From contig CAMYII010000085.1 of NCBI GenBank assembly GCA_947258385.1, positions 1 to 64,000 of the forward strand: a stretch of 64,000 nt of DNA, in the 5' to 3' direction. Shown here piece after piece: positions 34,666 to 43,131 of this stretch; positions within the stretch are counted from its first letter, which is position 1, and every line of letters begins with the position of its first letter. The notes under the pieces are model-generated. The model saw only the letters and a program-made list of their open reading frames with translations, ran no database searches and had not been told where the DNA came from. The DNA comes from Acidiferrobacterales bacterium (lineage in GTDB: Bacteria; Pseudomonadota; Gammaproteobacteria; Acidiferrobacterales; SZUA-150). Made by a program: the position numbers and the translations under genes.

Positions 34666-35217
34666 ATGTCCGCTGTTACCGATGGTCCGCACATCATGGT
34701 GCTGGGCACCGGCGAGATCGCCCGCTGTATCGTGGCGCAGGCGCACGCCGCCGGTTACGCGGTCACCGTGTGCGATCCACGCGCCGCCGACGCCCGGTTT
34801 CCCGACGGCGTCACGCGGGTGACGAAGGTATTCGCCGACACGCCGTGGGACCTGGCGCCCAAGACGCATGCGATCGTCGCCCGCGCTCATGACGGCGACC
34901 CGGAGTCGGTGGCGAGCCTGCTAAATCATGGCGCCGAACGGGTATACCTGATCGCCTCCGCCCGCCGGGCGGAACGGGTCATCGTAGAAGCCGGCGCGCA
35001 GTTGGCCAAGTCGGCCCTGCTGCAACGACTGTCCGCGCCGGCCGGCATTGAGCTTGGCGGGAACGGCTCCGGTGAGATCGCGCTCTCGATCCTCGCCGAG
35101 ATCCAATGGCGCATCCACGGCGGCACCCGTGCGCCGCTCACGGATTTACGCCGCGAGCGCGCCGGCCAGGTCCAAGCGCAGGCCGATCAGCAAAGCTGCC
35201 CCGGCAAGCGGCCATAA
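34666..35217 (+). CDS. XdhC/CoxI-type Rossmann protein
   Basis: A 183-residue protein. HIMVLGTGEIARCIVAQAHAAG is a dinucleotide-binding start, followed by VTVCDPRAADARFPDGV and SVASLLNHGAERVYLIASARR, as in the C-terminal domain of XdhC/CoxI proteins that handle molybdenum cofactor. The N-terminal XdhC domain is absent. The C-terminus has LSAPAGIELGGNGSGEIALS ILAEI, the expected family end. GAGGTGG precedes the ATG. A role in Mo storage or delivery near modABC and nifEN is inference. Confidence 0.7.
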   Translation: MSAVTDGPHIMVLGTGEIARCIVAQAHAAGYAVTVCDPRAADARFPDGVTRVTKVFADTPWDLAPKTHAIVARAHDGDPESVASLLNHGAERVYLIASARRAERVIVEAGAQLAKSALLQRLSAPAGIELGGNGSGEIALSILAEIQWRIHGGTRAPLTDLRRERAGQVQAQADQQSCPGKRP

Positions 35218-35324
35218 GCCGATGGGCGCTGCGCCGCGTGCCGGAACCCTTATGCGATGGCGACCCTACCCTATGGCGCTCCGGCGGCACCGCCGCCGTG
35301 GGAGGGCATGCCTGAACGGGCATC

Positions 35325-35564
35325 TCACAAACGCTTAAAGCGCCGGTCCAGCTCGGACAATTCATTATCGATCTGTTCCAACTCCGGCCATCGGGAGAAC
35401 CGGTCTCGCGGGTGCGCTGCGTATCAGCGTTTCATGTTGCGCTTTAAATGCTGACGCCTTGCGACTAGATCGGCGATCGCCGATTGCAGCCGGCCCATTT
35501 CGTTGGCACCCACATTCACGATGTAATAGCGCGCGGTGTCGCCATAGGCGGCGACCGCCTGCTG
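35325..35564 (-). pseudogene. Decayed ORF with one in-frame TGA, downstream of fdxB
   Basis: In one frame 46 codons (QQAVAAYGDTARYYIVNVGA ... RRQHLKRNMKR) are followed by TGA at 35424-35426 and then 32 more codons of similar helical, charged sequence (RFSRWPELEQIDNELSELDR) up to a second TGA. The composition on both sides of the inner stop is coding-like and amphipathic. It follows fdxB by 14 bases, so it was probably the last gene of the nifE operon. Family unknown. Confidence 0.4.
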
Positions 35565-35578
35565 TCAGGCCGCCGCCG

Positions 35579-35899
35579 TCAGGCCGCTACTGTTAGATCA
35601 CCGCTTGGGGCCTGCGGCGCGTGGGTATGGCAATCCTTGGGACACACCCGGGAACAGGCGCCGCAACCGATACAGTCCATGGCGTCATGGATCGCCATCA
35701 CCATGCTGGTGTCATCGGAAAAGCCGTCATCATCATCATCGTCGTCGTCCCGTTCCACCAGCTCGAAGACGTTGCGGGGACAAACCTTGTAGCAACGCCC
35801 GCAGCCAATGCAGGTGGACTGATCCAACTCGATCACAAACAAGGGTGTCCAGTTCGTGCCGCCCCGCGTAATGCCCACGATGTACTCATCTGCCGCCAT
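35579..35899 (-). CDS. fdxB: Nif-type 2[4Fe-4S] ferredoxin (FdxB)
   Basis: A 106-residue ferredoxin III. Two cluster motifs are complete: CIGCGRCYKVCP (~30) and CIGCGACSRVCP (~77). Between them lies a run of eight Asp, longer than the acidic linker I would expect. It ends the nifENX-DUF269-DUF683 operon and probably gives electrons to cofactor assembly on NifEN/NifB. Confidence 0.9.
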   Translation of the reverse strand: MAADEYIVGITRGGTNWTPLFVIELDQSTCIGCGRCYKVCPRNVFELVERDDDDDDDDGFSDDTSMVMAIHDAMDCIGCGACSRVCPKDCHTHAPQAPSGDLTVAA

Positions 35900-35905
35900 A
35901 AGCGT

Positions 35906-36121
35906 TCACCCCGCTTGGGTCTGTGCTGTTTTGAGCCGCTCGCTCGCCTCTTCCCACGCCCTGCACGCGTCAAAGGTGGATTGGGCGATGTCCGGTATTT
36001 CCTTGTAGGCCGCCGGCAGCCGGTCTTCCACCAGGTCGTGCAGCTGCGAGGCCCACTCGCTGGCGATGCGCTTGCGCTTCTTGACGTCTTTCTCCAGGGC
36101 CCTCAGTTGTTCAGGACTCAT
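35906..36121 (-). CDS. Nif-associated DUF683/CCE_0567-type protein
   Basis: Seventy-one residues, two long helices (SPEQLRALEKDVKKRKRIAS; LHDLVEDRLP; FDACRAWEEASERLK). It is the small protein regularly found between the NifX-associated DUF269 protein and ferredoxin III. Its role is not settled. Confidence 0.85.
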   Translation of the reverse strand: MSPEQLRALEKDVKKRKRIASEWASQLHDLVEDRLPAAYKEIPDIAQSTFDACRAWEEASERLKTAQTQAG

Positions 36122-36132
36122 CGGCCAACTCC

Positions 36133-36609
36133 TTAAAGACCCGCCACGTCGGAATGTTTCCCGATAATCTCCAGCGCCACAGACAAAAGCTTGTCGGCCT
36201 CGTCCTTCATCTTGGACAGGGACTTGAAACCGAAGCGATGGACATCGCGCAGGGTCTTGTCCATGACCACCAGCTTGCCGACGGTGATCACGGCGCGGCC
36301 GAAACCTTCATGGCTCAGGTTGATCATCGGGATGGCCATCAGCCCGCACTCCTTCTCAATCAGCGAGGAGATCGCATTGTAAAAGGCCTTCACCCGCGAC
36401 ATGGTGATCTCATCGGGATCACCAATTACTGGAATCTCCTGCCTGCGTTCCTTGGTCATGACAAAGGGATCGAGGATGCGCGCCGGCGTCCAACCCTCGT
36501 AAGTGTCATAGGTATCGATGGCGCGCATCTGCTTCACCATTTCCTGCATGAATTCCGATTCCAACACCGGATCCTCGTTGCCGGTCAATACCGCTGCCGC
36601 TTCATTCAT
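36133..36609 (-). CDS. NifX-associated protein (DUF269)
   Basis: About 158 residues: ESEFMQEMVKQMRAIDTYDT YEGW, PFVMTKERRQEIPVIGDPD, MRVKAFYNAISSLIEKECG-like and MINLSHEGFGRAVITVGKLV. This is the standard partner encoded after NifX. The Met at 36609 is chosen over the frame opening at 36657. No enzymatic role is established. Confidence 0.88.
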   Translation of the reverse strand: MNEAAAVLTGNEDPVLESEFMQEMVKQMRAIDTYDTYEGWTPARILDPFVMTKERRQEIPVIGDPDEITMSRVKAFYNAISSLIEKECGLMAIPMINLSHEGFGRAVITVGKLVVMDKTLRDVHRFGFKSLSKMKDEADKLLSVALEIIGKHSDVAGL

Positions 36610-36734
36610 CGCATTGTCTCCCGCTATCTTCAAACAAAAAAGTTGTTCATTCCGCACGCGGCGGGTTGATCGCTATGCGCCTTACTCCATGCCACACGTC
36701 CGGCTCAATTGAATCCGGTGACAGCCACCTTCGC

Positions 36735-37220
36735 TTAGTCCTCCCAACCTTCTGCCTCCATGGCATCGAAGCGGCCGGGGTTCGGCGACTGTTGCCGCGC
36801 CACCGCCTTGGCCAGCCAGGCCGAAGGCCCGTGCCGCAGTTCCTCCTGCAAGGACTCCAACAGATCCTTGATCTCGACGCCCGGGGACACCTTCACCGGT
36901 TGTATGCCCTTGGCCAGCAATTGCGTGATGGCCGACGAACCGGCGGCCTGGCAATAAACGGCGGCACAACCCTCCAGCAACTCCAGCTTGGCCGCGAGCT
37001 TGTCTTCATCGCCGTCCTGGGCCAATTGCCCGAATTGGGCCGCTTGCAGGAGTTTGGCCTGTTCCATGTCCACCGCATAAATGGCGAAGGACCTGGCCGA
37101 ACCGAAATGCTGATCGACACGCTGCATGTCCGAGGTGGCAAAGGCGATCATAAGCGCGGTCTCCGTCATGTCTTCCCCTCGAGCGCTATCCACAATGCGT
37201 AGCTGCCGCTGCAGTGCCAT
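36735..37220 (-). CDS. nifX: NifX, FeMo-co precursor carrier
   Basis: A 161-residue Nif[21 protein letters not shown] (~23, cofactor-binding segment), [26 protein letters not shown] and [11 protein letters not shown]. It binds NifB-co or VK-cluster on its way to NifEN. The start at 37220 overlaps the nifN end by ~35 bases; [12 protein letters not shown] fits family N-termini. Confidence 0.9.
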   Translation of the reverse strand: MALQRQLRIVDSARGEDMTETALMIAFATSDMQRVDQHFGSARSFAIYAVDMEQAKLLQAAQFGQLAQDGDEDKLAAKLELLEGCAAVYCQAAGSSAITQLLAKGIQPVKVSPGVEIKDLLESLQEELRHGPSAWLAKAVARQQSPNPGRFDAMEAEGWED

Positions 37221-38604
37221 GGGTATTCACCTCTTCTCGGTACTCGGGTTTCTGGGCGTAGATGGAGTGATAGGGCTGCACTTCATGCCGGTTGTCACTG
37301 AGCAGCATGTTGGCCAGATCGAACAAAGCCTGCTGCGTGCCGGCGTAACCCACCCAGGTGCGTTGGTAGCCCCCTATCAGGTCATATTGCGGAAAGCCGG
37401 CGCGCATCAGCGGCAGGGCCAGGCGCCGGGCCGACTCCACCGCGTGGGAGTTGCCGATGACGAGCTCGGCCTTGCTCTCCCGCGCCAGCAGTTCCAGGTC
37501 TTCCAGGTCGCCGATTTTGATGGTCGCCGCCGGCGTATTGTTCAACACCGGCGCGCGGGTGGGCGCCACGGCCGCTACAATCTCCGCGCCCATGCCGACC
37601 AACAGCCGGCTATAGGCGTTGAGCACATCGGGGTCGGCGGCGATGGCTACCCGCGCCAGACCGATCATGAAATGCGTATCCAGCATGGCGTCCTGCAGTT
37701 GCGCGCGCTGCCGATTGAGCTTGAGCGGCACTGGCGTCGCGCTGATCTGCGACAGCGCCATCAGCAGGGCGTCCACCGCCTCCAGGCCCATGAGATGCTC
37801 GAAGCGGTGATCGGGTACGCCGGTCTTGTGGGTCAATTTGTCCGCGGCCTTGTACAAAGACGGACCAATGACCAGGGTGGCCGCGGCCTCACCCAGGGTC
37901 GCCAGCTCCGAGACCGGCGTGCCGCCGATGGTCAAGGGGCTGAACTCCTGCGCCGTCAAACGCCCGTCCAGCGAATCGGACAGATCCGGGATCACCACCG
38001 GTCGCAGCCCGAACAGCTCCACGGTCTCCTTCAACCACGCGACGTCGCCGGGGGTGAGCAGGGCGCCGGCCAGGACGTTGACCTGCCTCGGGCGCCGGCC
38101 CGGACTTGAGCCAATACTCGCGGCCGCGGGCACCAGATGCTCGATCATGGCCTCGACCGCCAGGGCGTAACCGGTTTCCATGCAGCCGCTGAAGTCCGGT
38201 GTATTCACCGGCACGATGTGGATACGCTCGTATTCTGGATACTGCGCTCTGAATTGCTTCACCGCGCCACCGACATCGGCACCTTGGGTCTCGGACAGCC
38301 CGGTGGTGGGCACGCCGATGACGTCGGGCCTGGATTTCTCGCAGATGGTCTTCAGGCCCTCGACGATATTGTCATCGGCACCCATGACCGCGCTCACCTG
38401 GTCCATGGCCGTGGTCTGCAAGGGGATGGGCTCGCGGAAATGACGCACGAAGAACACCTTGCCGAAGGCGGTACAGCCCTGGGAGCCGTGCATCATGGGG
38501 ATAGCCCGGTGCAGGCCCATGAAGGCGAGCGACGCGCCGACCGGCTGGCTGGATTTCAAGGGGCTGACCGACAGCGCTTTGTTGCGTTTAATGAGCTCCG
38601 CCAT
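37186..38604 (-). CDS. nifN: Nitrogenase cofactor scaffold subunit NifN
   Basis: The beta subunit of the NifEN scaffold, 472 residues. [20 protein letters not shown] and [19 protein letters not shown] (~60) are the NifK-like N-terminal region; [17 protein letters not shown] (~105) and [20 protein letters not shown] (~155) follow. It starts one base after the nifE stop. No truncation seen. Confidence 0.95.
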   Translation of the reverse strand: MAELIKRNKALSVSPLKSSQPVGASLAFMGLHRAIPMMHGSQGCTAFGKVFFVRHFREPIPLQTTAMDQVSAVMGADDNIVEGLKTICEKSRPDVIGVPTTGLSETQGADVGGAVKQFRAQYPEYERIHIVPVNTPDFSGCMETGYALAVEAMIEHLVPAAASIGSSPGRRPRQVNVLAGALLTPGDVAWLKETVELFGLRPVVIPDLSDSLDGRLTAQEFSPLTIGGTPVSELATLGEAAATLVIGPSLYKAADKLTHKTGVPDHRFEHLMGLEAVDALLMALSQISATPVPLKLNRQRAQLQDAMLDTHFMIGLARVAIAADPDVLNAYSRLLVGMGAEIVAAVAPTRAPVLNNTPAATIKIGDLEDLELLARESKAELVIGNSHAVESARRLALPLMRAGFPQYDLIGGYQRTWVGYAGTQQALFDLANMLLSDNRHEVQPYHSIYAQKPEYREEVNTHGTAAAATHCG

Positions 38605-38605
38605 C

Positions 38606-40048
38606 TCAGCCCCCCGCCGCCGCGATCAATGCTTCGCCACCTAAGACTTGAGCATTGGCGCCGGCACCGTCCCAGGGCGCGGGCTTGCGCACCGCCTGCC
38701 ACACCGGGCTTTCCAAGGTCAGCGCCAGTTGCCGCACCAGTTCCAGCATGCCCTCGTAACCGGCGTAACCGAACTCACGCTCCTGGTTGATATCCAGAAA
38801 CGGCAGCCTGGCCTTCAAGGCCGTGTACATATTGCGGCCGCCGGCAATCAAGATATCGGCCTGGTAGTCTTTCACGATATTCAGCAGCGCCCGCGGATTG
38901 CCATCCTCGATCATCTTGGCGTCCTCGCCCATGAGCGCGCGGATGCGGGCCTTGTCCTCTTCGGTGGATTTCTTGGTGCCGGTGGCCACGACCACGATGC
39001 CCAAGTCCTGTAACGCGGAGATCACCGACCAGGATTTCACGCCGCCGGTGTAAAGCAGCACGCGCTTGCCTTTCAGGCGTGCGCGCCAGGGGTGCAGCGC
39101 CTCGTGTATGCGCGCCTCTTCGCGGGCGATCAGGGCCTCGGTGCGCGCGCTCAGGTCGGGATCGTCAATCAGCCGGGCGATGTCCCGCAGCGCCTGCGAG
39201 GTATCGGTGATGCCGTAGAAGCTGCCCTCGAACCAGGGCGTGTCATAGCTTTCCTGCAGCTTGCGCGCCACGTTGATCATGGCCTTGGAGCAGACCATCA
39301 TGTTCACCTCGGCGCGGTGCATGGTCTGCACCTCGCGATAGCGCGCGTCACCAGACAGGGTGCACAACACCCTCAGGCCCAGCTCGTCCAAAAGCGGTAA
39401 GACGTGCCAGAACTCGCCGGCGATGTTGTACTCGCCAATGAGATTGATGTCGTGGACCTTGAAGGGCGTGCCGGCGGCCCCGGGAACCTCCGGCGGCAAG
39501 GGATCGGGTTCGCGTGTACCGACCACGTATTTCACCATGGACTCGCCGGCGATGCGGTTGCCCAGATTCTTGGTGCCGTAAAAACCGGCGGCATCCACTG
39601 GCACCACCGGCGTACCCCAGCGCTCCTGCGCCGCCTTGCACACCGCTTCGATGTCATCGCCCACCAGGGCCGGCACGCAGGTGTTGTAAACAAACACCGC
39701 CGCCGGTTGATAATCCTCGACGGCCTGCTTGATGGAATGAAACAGGCGCTTCTCGCCGCGACCCATGATCACATCCTGTTCCGTTAAATCGGTGGTCATC
39801 CCTAGGCGGTACAGATCCGGTCCCGAGGAGCGGGTGCCGCGGTTATCCCACGAACTGCCCGCGCAGGCAATGGGTCCGTGCACGATATGGGCCACGTCGG
39901 CGACGGGCAGCAACGCGATCTGAGCGCCATCGAAGGCGCAGCCGCCGGCGGTGGCCCCGGGCTTGGGCTTGGCGCAGCCGGACTTGGATTTCTTGTTATG
40001 GGCGCAAGCCGGCTCGTCCAACAGCCCGGCGATGTCTTTGGCCTTCAT
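38606..40048 (-). CDS. nifE: Nitrogenase cofactor scaffold subunit NifE
   Basis: The alpha subunit of NifEN, 480 residues, on which NifB-co is turned into FeMo-co. Cys-containing motifs [20 protein letters not shown] (~37), [14 protein letters not shown] (~63), [17 protein letters not shown] (~125) and [15 protein letters not shown] (~245) match NifE. AGGAG before the Met at 40048 fixes the start. A sigma-54 promoter and NifA site lie ~40-110 bases upstream. Confidence 0.96.
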   Translation of the reverse strand: MKAKDIAGLLDEPACAHNKKSKSGCAKPKPGATAGGCAFDGAQIALLPVADVAHIVHGPIACAGSSWDNRGTRSSGPDLYRLGMTTDLTEQDVIMGRGEKRLFHSIKQAVEDYQPAAVFVYNTCVPALVGDDIEAVCKAAQERWGTPVVPVDAAGFYGTKNLGNRIAGESMVKYVVGTREPDPLPPEVPGAAGTPFKVHDINLIGEYNIAGEFWHVLPLLDELGLRVLCTLSGDARYREVQTMHRAEVNMMVCSKAMINVARKLQESYDTPWFEGSFYGITDTSQALRDIARLIDDPDLSARTEALIAREEARIHEALHPWRARLKGKRVLLYTGGVKSWSVISALQDLGIVVVATGTKKSTEEDKARIRALMGEDAKMIEDGNPRALLNIVKDYQADILIAGGRNMYTALKARLPFLDINQEREFGYAGYEGMLELVRQLALTLESPVWQAVRKPAPWDGAGANAQVLGGEALIAAAGG

Positions 40049-40088
40049 GTCTGCTCCTGCGAAAATAGAATATCTCCACACGACAATT

Positions 40089-40103
40089 GCAACCGCTGTG
40101 CCA
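40089..40103 (-). promoter_or_regulatory. Sigma-54 promoter of nifEN operon
   Basis: On the minus strand TGGCACAGCGGTTGC is a perfect TGGCAC-N5-TTGC, ~40 bases before nifE. Confidence 0.88.
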
Positions 40104-40146
40104 GTTTATAACTCCTTGATTATTGGTCCATTGCGGTGTAATGACT

Positions 40147-40162
40147 TGTCGCAAACACGACA
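40147..40162. promoter_or_regulatory. NifA upstream activator site (nifEN)
   Basis: TGTCGCAAACACGACA is a perfect TGT-N10-ACA, 43 bases upstream of the nifE -24 box and between nifE and the divergent NifX-like gene. Confidence 0.8.
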
Positions 40163-40309
40163 ACGCCGAGAACCCCGGTATGCAACGCGACATCGCAGGG
40201 GCGATTTCATTCATCCTCGGACAGAGTCGGATTTGCGCGCGACCGCAGACCGGGTTTAAATGACCGCACCTGCTCCAAACGTCCTTATCGATCGAGCTTC
40301 GAGGTCAGT

Positions 40310-40699
40310 ATGAAAATCGCGGTGGCGAGTAAAGATTTCACGAAGGTGACCGGTCATGCCGGACAGGCGCGACATTGGCTGATCTTCCAGGTGGAGGCCG
40401 GTGCGGAACCGGTCGAGGTGCAGCGGCTGGAGCTGGCCAGGGAGCTGACCTTTCATCATTACAAGGGCGGTGAACCGCATCCTTTGGAAAAGGTGGACGC
40501 ATTGATTGCGGCCAGCGCCGGCGAGGGTTTTGTGAGACGCCTGCGCAAACGTGGGGTGGACGCCGTGCTCACCGGCGAAAAAGACCCGCGGGCAGCCGTT
40601 ACCGATTACATGACAGGCAAACTCAGACCGCCCAGACCACGACCGGTCATGTCCTTGTTGTGCAAGCTGCGCGACCGTTTCTCCGAACGCCGCCATTAA
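40310..40699 (+). CDS. NifX/NafY-like FeMo-cofactor-binding domain protein
   Basis: A 129-residue single-domain protein of the dinitrogenase FeMo-cofactor family: KIAVASKDFTKVTGHAGQAR HW at the N-terminus, VDALIAASAGEGFVRRLRKRG VDAV in the middle, then a basic tail (RPPRPRPV). GAGG precedes the ATG. It is divergent from nifE and shares its NifA site, but no matching sigma-54 box was found on its own side. Could carry or store a cofactor precursor; the His in GHAGQARHW stands where NifX-type proteins have HFG. Confidence 0.75.
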   Translation: MKIAVASKDFTKVTGHAGQARHWLIFQVEAGAEPVEVQRLELARELTFHHYKGGEPHPLEKVDALIAASAGEGFVRRLRKRGVDAVLTGEKDPRAAVTDYMTGKLRPPRPRPVMSLLCKLRDRFSERRH

Positions 40700-40837
40700 G
40701 CTTGAGTCCTATCACCGGGGCTCACGTGCTGGGCGGCGCGGGGCAGTCTCTCGATGACCGCTTGGGCCCATCGTACAAGCTTCCCCCCTACCGCAGTCAT
40801 CCGAGCTCGTGTGTGCGCTTTGCTGGCATCGGCACCG

Positions 40838-40853
40838 TGTCACAAACACGACA
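40838..40853. promoter_or_regulatory. NifA upstream activator site (orf 41142)
   Basis: TGTCACAAACACGACA, a perfect TGT-N10-ACA in the 440-base gap between the NifX-like gene and the small ORF at 41142. The promoter it would serve is 214 bases downstream. Confidence 0.7.
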
Positions 40854-41066
40854 TCCGCTTTTGTTTTGGCGGTTTCACGACCCTGGCGACACCCGCGGAT
40901 CGGGCCCATCATGCGACCCAATCGTTGATCGCGGTAAGCCGATCAAACGTTCGCCCGGACAATCGTTGCAAAAAACCAGTATTACAACAACCTGTATAAC
41001 TGCGTTCCCGGATATGTGCTCATTGAGCGGCCGCCGAGTTGCCACTACCCACCATGAATCATCGTC

Positions 41067-41081
41067 TGGTTTATTTTTTGC
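41067..41081 (+). promoter_or_regulatory. Sigma-54 promoter candidate for orf 41142
   Basis: CTGGTTTATTTTTTGCA keeps GG-N10-GC and a good TTTTGCA -12 half; the -24 half is TGGTTT instead of TGGCAC. It ends 60 bases before the ATG. Confidence 0.55.
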
Positions 41082-41141
41082 AAGGACTCAACGGCAATGT
41101 TTTCTTGTGAAAAAAGAAACACGGTCAGGAGGGCAACAAAC

Positions 41142-41330
41142 ATGTCAAACGCGATGAAGGACACGGCGTCAACGTGGAAGAAATTGACGTGGAAGGAATT
41201 CATTGATCTGGTCGAGGCCGCCGGTGTAAAGGGCGATGACGAGATCGATTCCATCGATATTACCTGGGAGGCGCGGGAGCGTTTTACCTGCTTCAAGGAT
41301 GAAGACTTCGGTTGGCAAATCAAGCTGTAG
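41142..41330 (+). CDS. Small protein with nif-type promoter, unknown
   Basis: Sixty-two residues behind AGGAGGG (41127-41133), which favours 41142 over the frame opening at 41097. Sequence features: KKLTWKEFIDLVEAAGVKGDDE, then DSIDITWEARERFTCF and the end EDFGWQIKL. Compact, acidic, one Cys, no signal peptide. Family not recognised. NifA and sigma-54 signals upstream suggest expression with nitrogenase. Confidence 0.6.
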   Translation: MSNAMKDTASTWKKLTWKEFIDLVEAAGVKGDDEIDSIDITWEARERFTCFKDEDFGWQIKL

Positions 41331-41603
41331 CGTCCAACCGGTCCTTTCAGGCCTTAGCGGAAATCACTTTCGTTTCTAATCGGGTTCCGGGTCACCGAGT
41401 AACTGGCTTAGCGCGGCCAAGGGGACGCGTGATACAGCGGCGAGCGGCGCGCGGTTCAGGCTACGCTGTCCTTTCTTGCCCTTGCCCAGGGTGCGAATAG
41501 ATAGTGCAAATGGATGTTCTGCCGTCATGGATTCCACGTTGCGCCCGCTATAGGCTTGACAAATCCATCGGGGCGGCCGACTTCCCGAGTCGCCTTGCTT
41601 GTT
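41331..41603. other. Convergent intergenic gap
   Basis: Between the small plus-strand ORF and the end of the nifH operon. No gene, clear terminator or repeat seen. Confidence 0.4.
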
Positions 41604-41879
41604 TTAGCCCCAGTCATCATCGATCACCTCCGCCAGCACGACGCCGGTGGCGGTCTCATAGTCATTGGTCAGGCACAGGCAGTGTTCGCGGCCGTCGACT
41701 AAGTAAATATTAAAACCGTCGCGCTCCAGTACCGGTTTGCCGTTGATGATGTCGTCGTCCAGACAGTAGGTGAAATGCAGATCGGGCCAGGCCTCGCGCA
41801 AACCGCTGACCACGGCCTCGTCCAGCGTCTCACCATCGATGCGATCGGCGATACTGACCGCCAGCTCCGGTGTGATCAC
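41604..41879 (-). CDS. Small nif-operon protein (DUF6129-like)
   Basis: Ninety-one residues (LAVSIADRIDGETLDEAVVS, DLHFTYCLDDDI, FNIYLVDGREHCLCLTND, ATGVVLAEVIDDDWG). It overlaps the nafY stop by four bases, so it is the last gene of the nifHDK operon. Proteins of this size and pattern occur next to nafY in other gammaproteobacterial nif clusters; role unknown. Confidence 0.65.
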   Translation of the reverse strand: MITPELAVSIADRIDGETLDEAVVSGLREAWPDLHFTYCLDDDIINGKPVLERDGFNIYLVDGREHCLCLTNDYETATGVVLAEVIDDDWG

Positions 41880-42616
41880 GCCTCACCCCCGGCGCCGTAA
41901 CGCACGCGCTGCTCGGCGGACACCCCCATGATCTTGGCCAGCCAGGGCGGCGGCGTGCCTGCCATCACTTCCTGCAGGCGGGCGAGCGCGTCGGTCGCCT
42001 TGCCGCCTTCCGGTTGTTTCAGCGGGTGGATGCCGGCGCGCACCACCTTGGCCGCCGCCGGCCCGCCGATGGACTGCACGTAGAGCACATGGCAATCCTT
42101 GATCAACCCGGCGCGGAAGGCATTCTTATCATCGGCCCCATCGGCCCCATCGGCGCCGTCGGCGCCGTCGGCGGGCCGCAGGTCGATCAGACGCAGCTCA
42201 TCGCAGGAGACCTGATACACCAGAAAATGGAGACAGGAACCGAAGTGTCCGTCCAGGGCCTCGCCGGCATTGGACGCCACGGCCACGCGTATGGAATCGG
42301 GCATGTCGCCCTCGGCGTAGGCCGCCGGCCGGGGCAGGTCGGGTATCACCGTTTCCTCGCCCCATAAATAACGCACCGCCAGCTTCAGCGGCTCCGTGCC
42401 GACGGCGGCAGCCTCACCATCGTCTTCGCCGGCCAGGCTGGCGAGCCCGGTCTTCAGATCGGTCACCGTCACTTTCGATAATTTCTCCTCCGTGATCGGC
42501 AAACCGACACGACTGTGCAGGACATCCAATAAGCGCCGCGCATCGACGCCCGGCAACACCCTGGCCGCCAGGCCGACACGTAAGGCCAGTTCACGCGACA
42601 AAGGTGCTGCCGTCAT
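41876..42616 (-). CDS. nafY: NafY-type FeMo-cofactor chaperone
   Basis: A 246-residue two-domain protein. The helical N-terminal domain (LRVGLAARVLPGVDARRLLD; ITEEKLSKVTVTDLKTGLAS) is that of NafY/NifY, which docks on apo-NifDK. The C-terminal domain is NifX-like (IRVAVASNAGEALDGHFGSC ~112, with the cofactor-binding HFGS). A GAD tripeptide is repeated four times (~150-161), coded by a CGGCGCCGT-type microsatellite at 42132-42172. Delivers FeMo-co to apo-nitrogenase. Confidence 0.85.
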   Translation of the reverse strand: MTAAPLSRELALRVGLAARVLPGVDARRLLDVLHSRVGLPITEEKLSKVTVTDLKTGLASLAGEDDGEAAAVGTEPLKLAVRYLWGEETVIPDLPRPAAYAEGDMPDSIRVAVASNAGEALDGHFGSCLHFLVYQVSCDELRLIDLRPADGADGADGADGADDKNAFRAGLIKDCHVLYVQSIGGPAAAKVVRAGIHPLKQPEGGKATDALARLQEVMAGTPPPWLAKIMGVSAEQRVRYGAGGEA

Positions 42617-42625
42617 TGCACCCTC

Positions 42626-42829
42626 CTAGGCCGCTTTCTTCGGCAGGATGCAGTTGTCGATGGGACACAGCTCCACGCACTTGGGCGAATCGAAATCGCC
42701 TTCGCACTCGGTGCAGGTGCTGGCGTCGATCTCGAAGACGATCTTGCCCTCGATGATGGACTTGGTCGGGCATTCCGGTTGGCAGTCTCCGCAGGAAATG
42801 CATTCGTCGGCAACTATATACATAGCCAT
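42626..42829 (-). CDS. 2[4Fe-4S] ferredoxin in the nifHDK operon
   Basis: Sixty-seven residues with CISCGDCQPECP and CTECEGDFDSPKCVELCP; the second motif has the long insertion seen in nif ferredoxins of the FdxN/NifF-replacing type. AAGGAG before 42829. Possibly an electron donor to NifH. It resembles the ferredoxin after nifB (55343-55621). Confidence 0.9.
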   Translation of the reverse strand: MAMYIVADECISCGDCQPECPTKSIIEGKIVFEIDASTCTECEGDFDSPKCVELCPIDNCILPKKAA

Positions 42830-42863
42830 GTCGTATCTCCTTTAAGCGTTACAGCTTTAATCT

Positions 42864-43076
42864 TTACAGGCGTTTCGCCCTGAGCGTAATGGGCAGACGG
42901 GGGGCCTCGTCCAACGGATCCAGGAAATAACGGGAGCCGTCGGCCAGTTCCACCTCGCCGCCCCATTTGTCCGGACCTTCGTGTTCCAGGGAGACCACGG
43001 TCTCCTCCAGGTCCTTCTTGGCGACGTAGAAGGTCATCGCACCTTCTTCATTGTGCCGGATCATCACTTTCGGCAT
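42864..43076 (-). CDS. nifT: NifT/FixU protein
   Basis: Seventy residues: MPKVMIRHNEEGAMTFYVAK KDLEE, then KWGGEVELADGSRYFLDP. Classic NifT after nifK. Role in nitrogenase maturation is unclear. The Met at 43076 fits the family; GAGG lies nine bases before it. Confidence 0.92.
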   Translation of the reverse strand: MPKVMIRHNEEGAMTFYVAKKDLEETVVSLEHEGPDKWGGEVELADGSRYFLDPLDEAPRLPITLRAKRL

Positions 43077-43131
43077 GTCATCTATCCTCGGGCCGGGCAC
43101 GGGGCGGGATCATCCCGCCCCGTACGTCGCG

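Noticed and set aside
40965-40982. CCGGACAATCGTTGCA as sigma-54 promoter for orf 41142
   Set aside because: Spacing between GG and GC is nine, not ten; the element at 41067-41081 has correct spacing.
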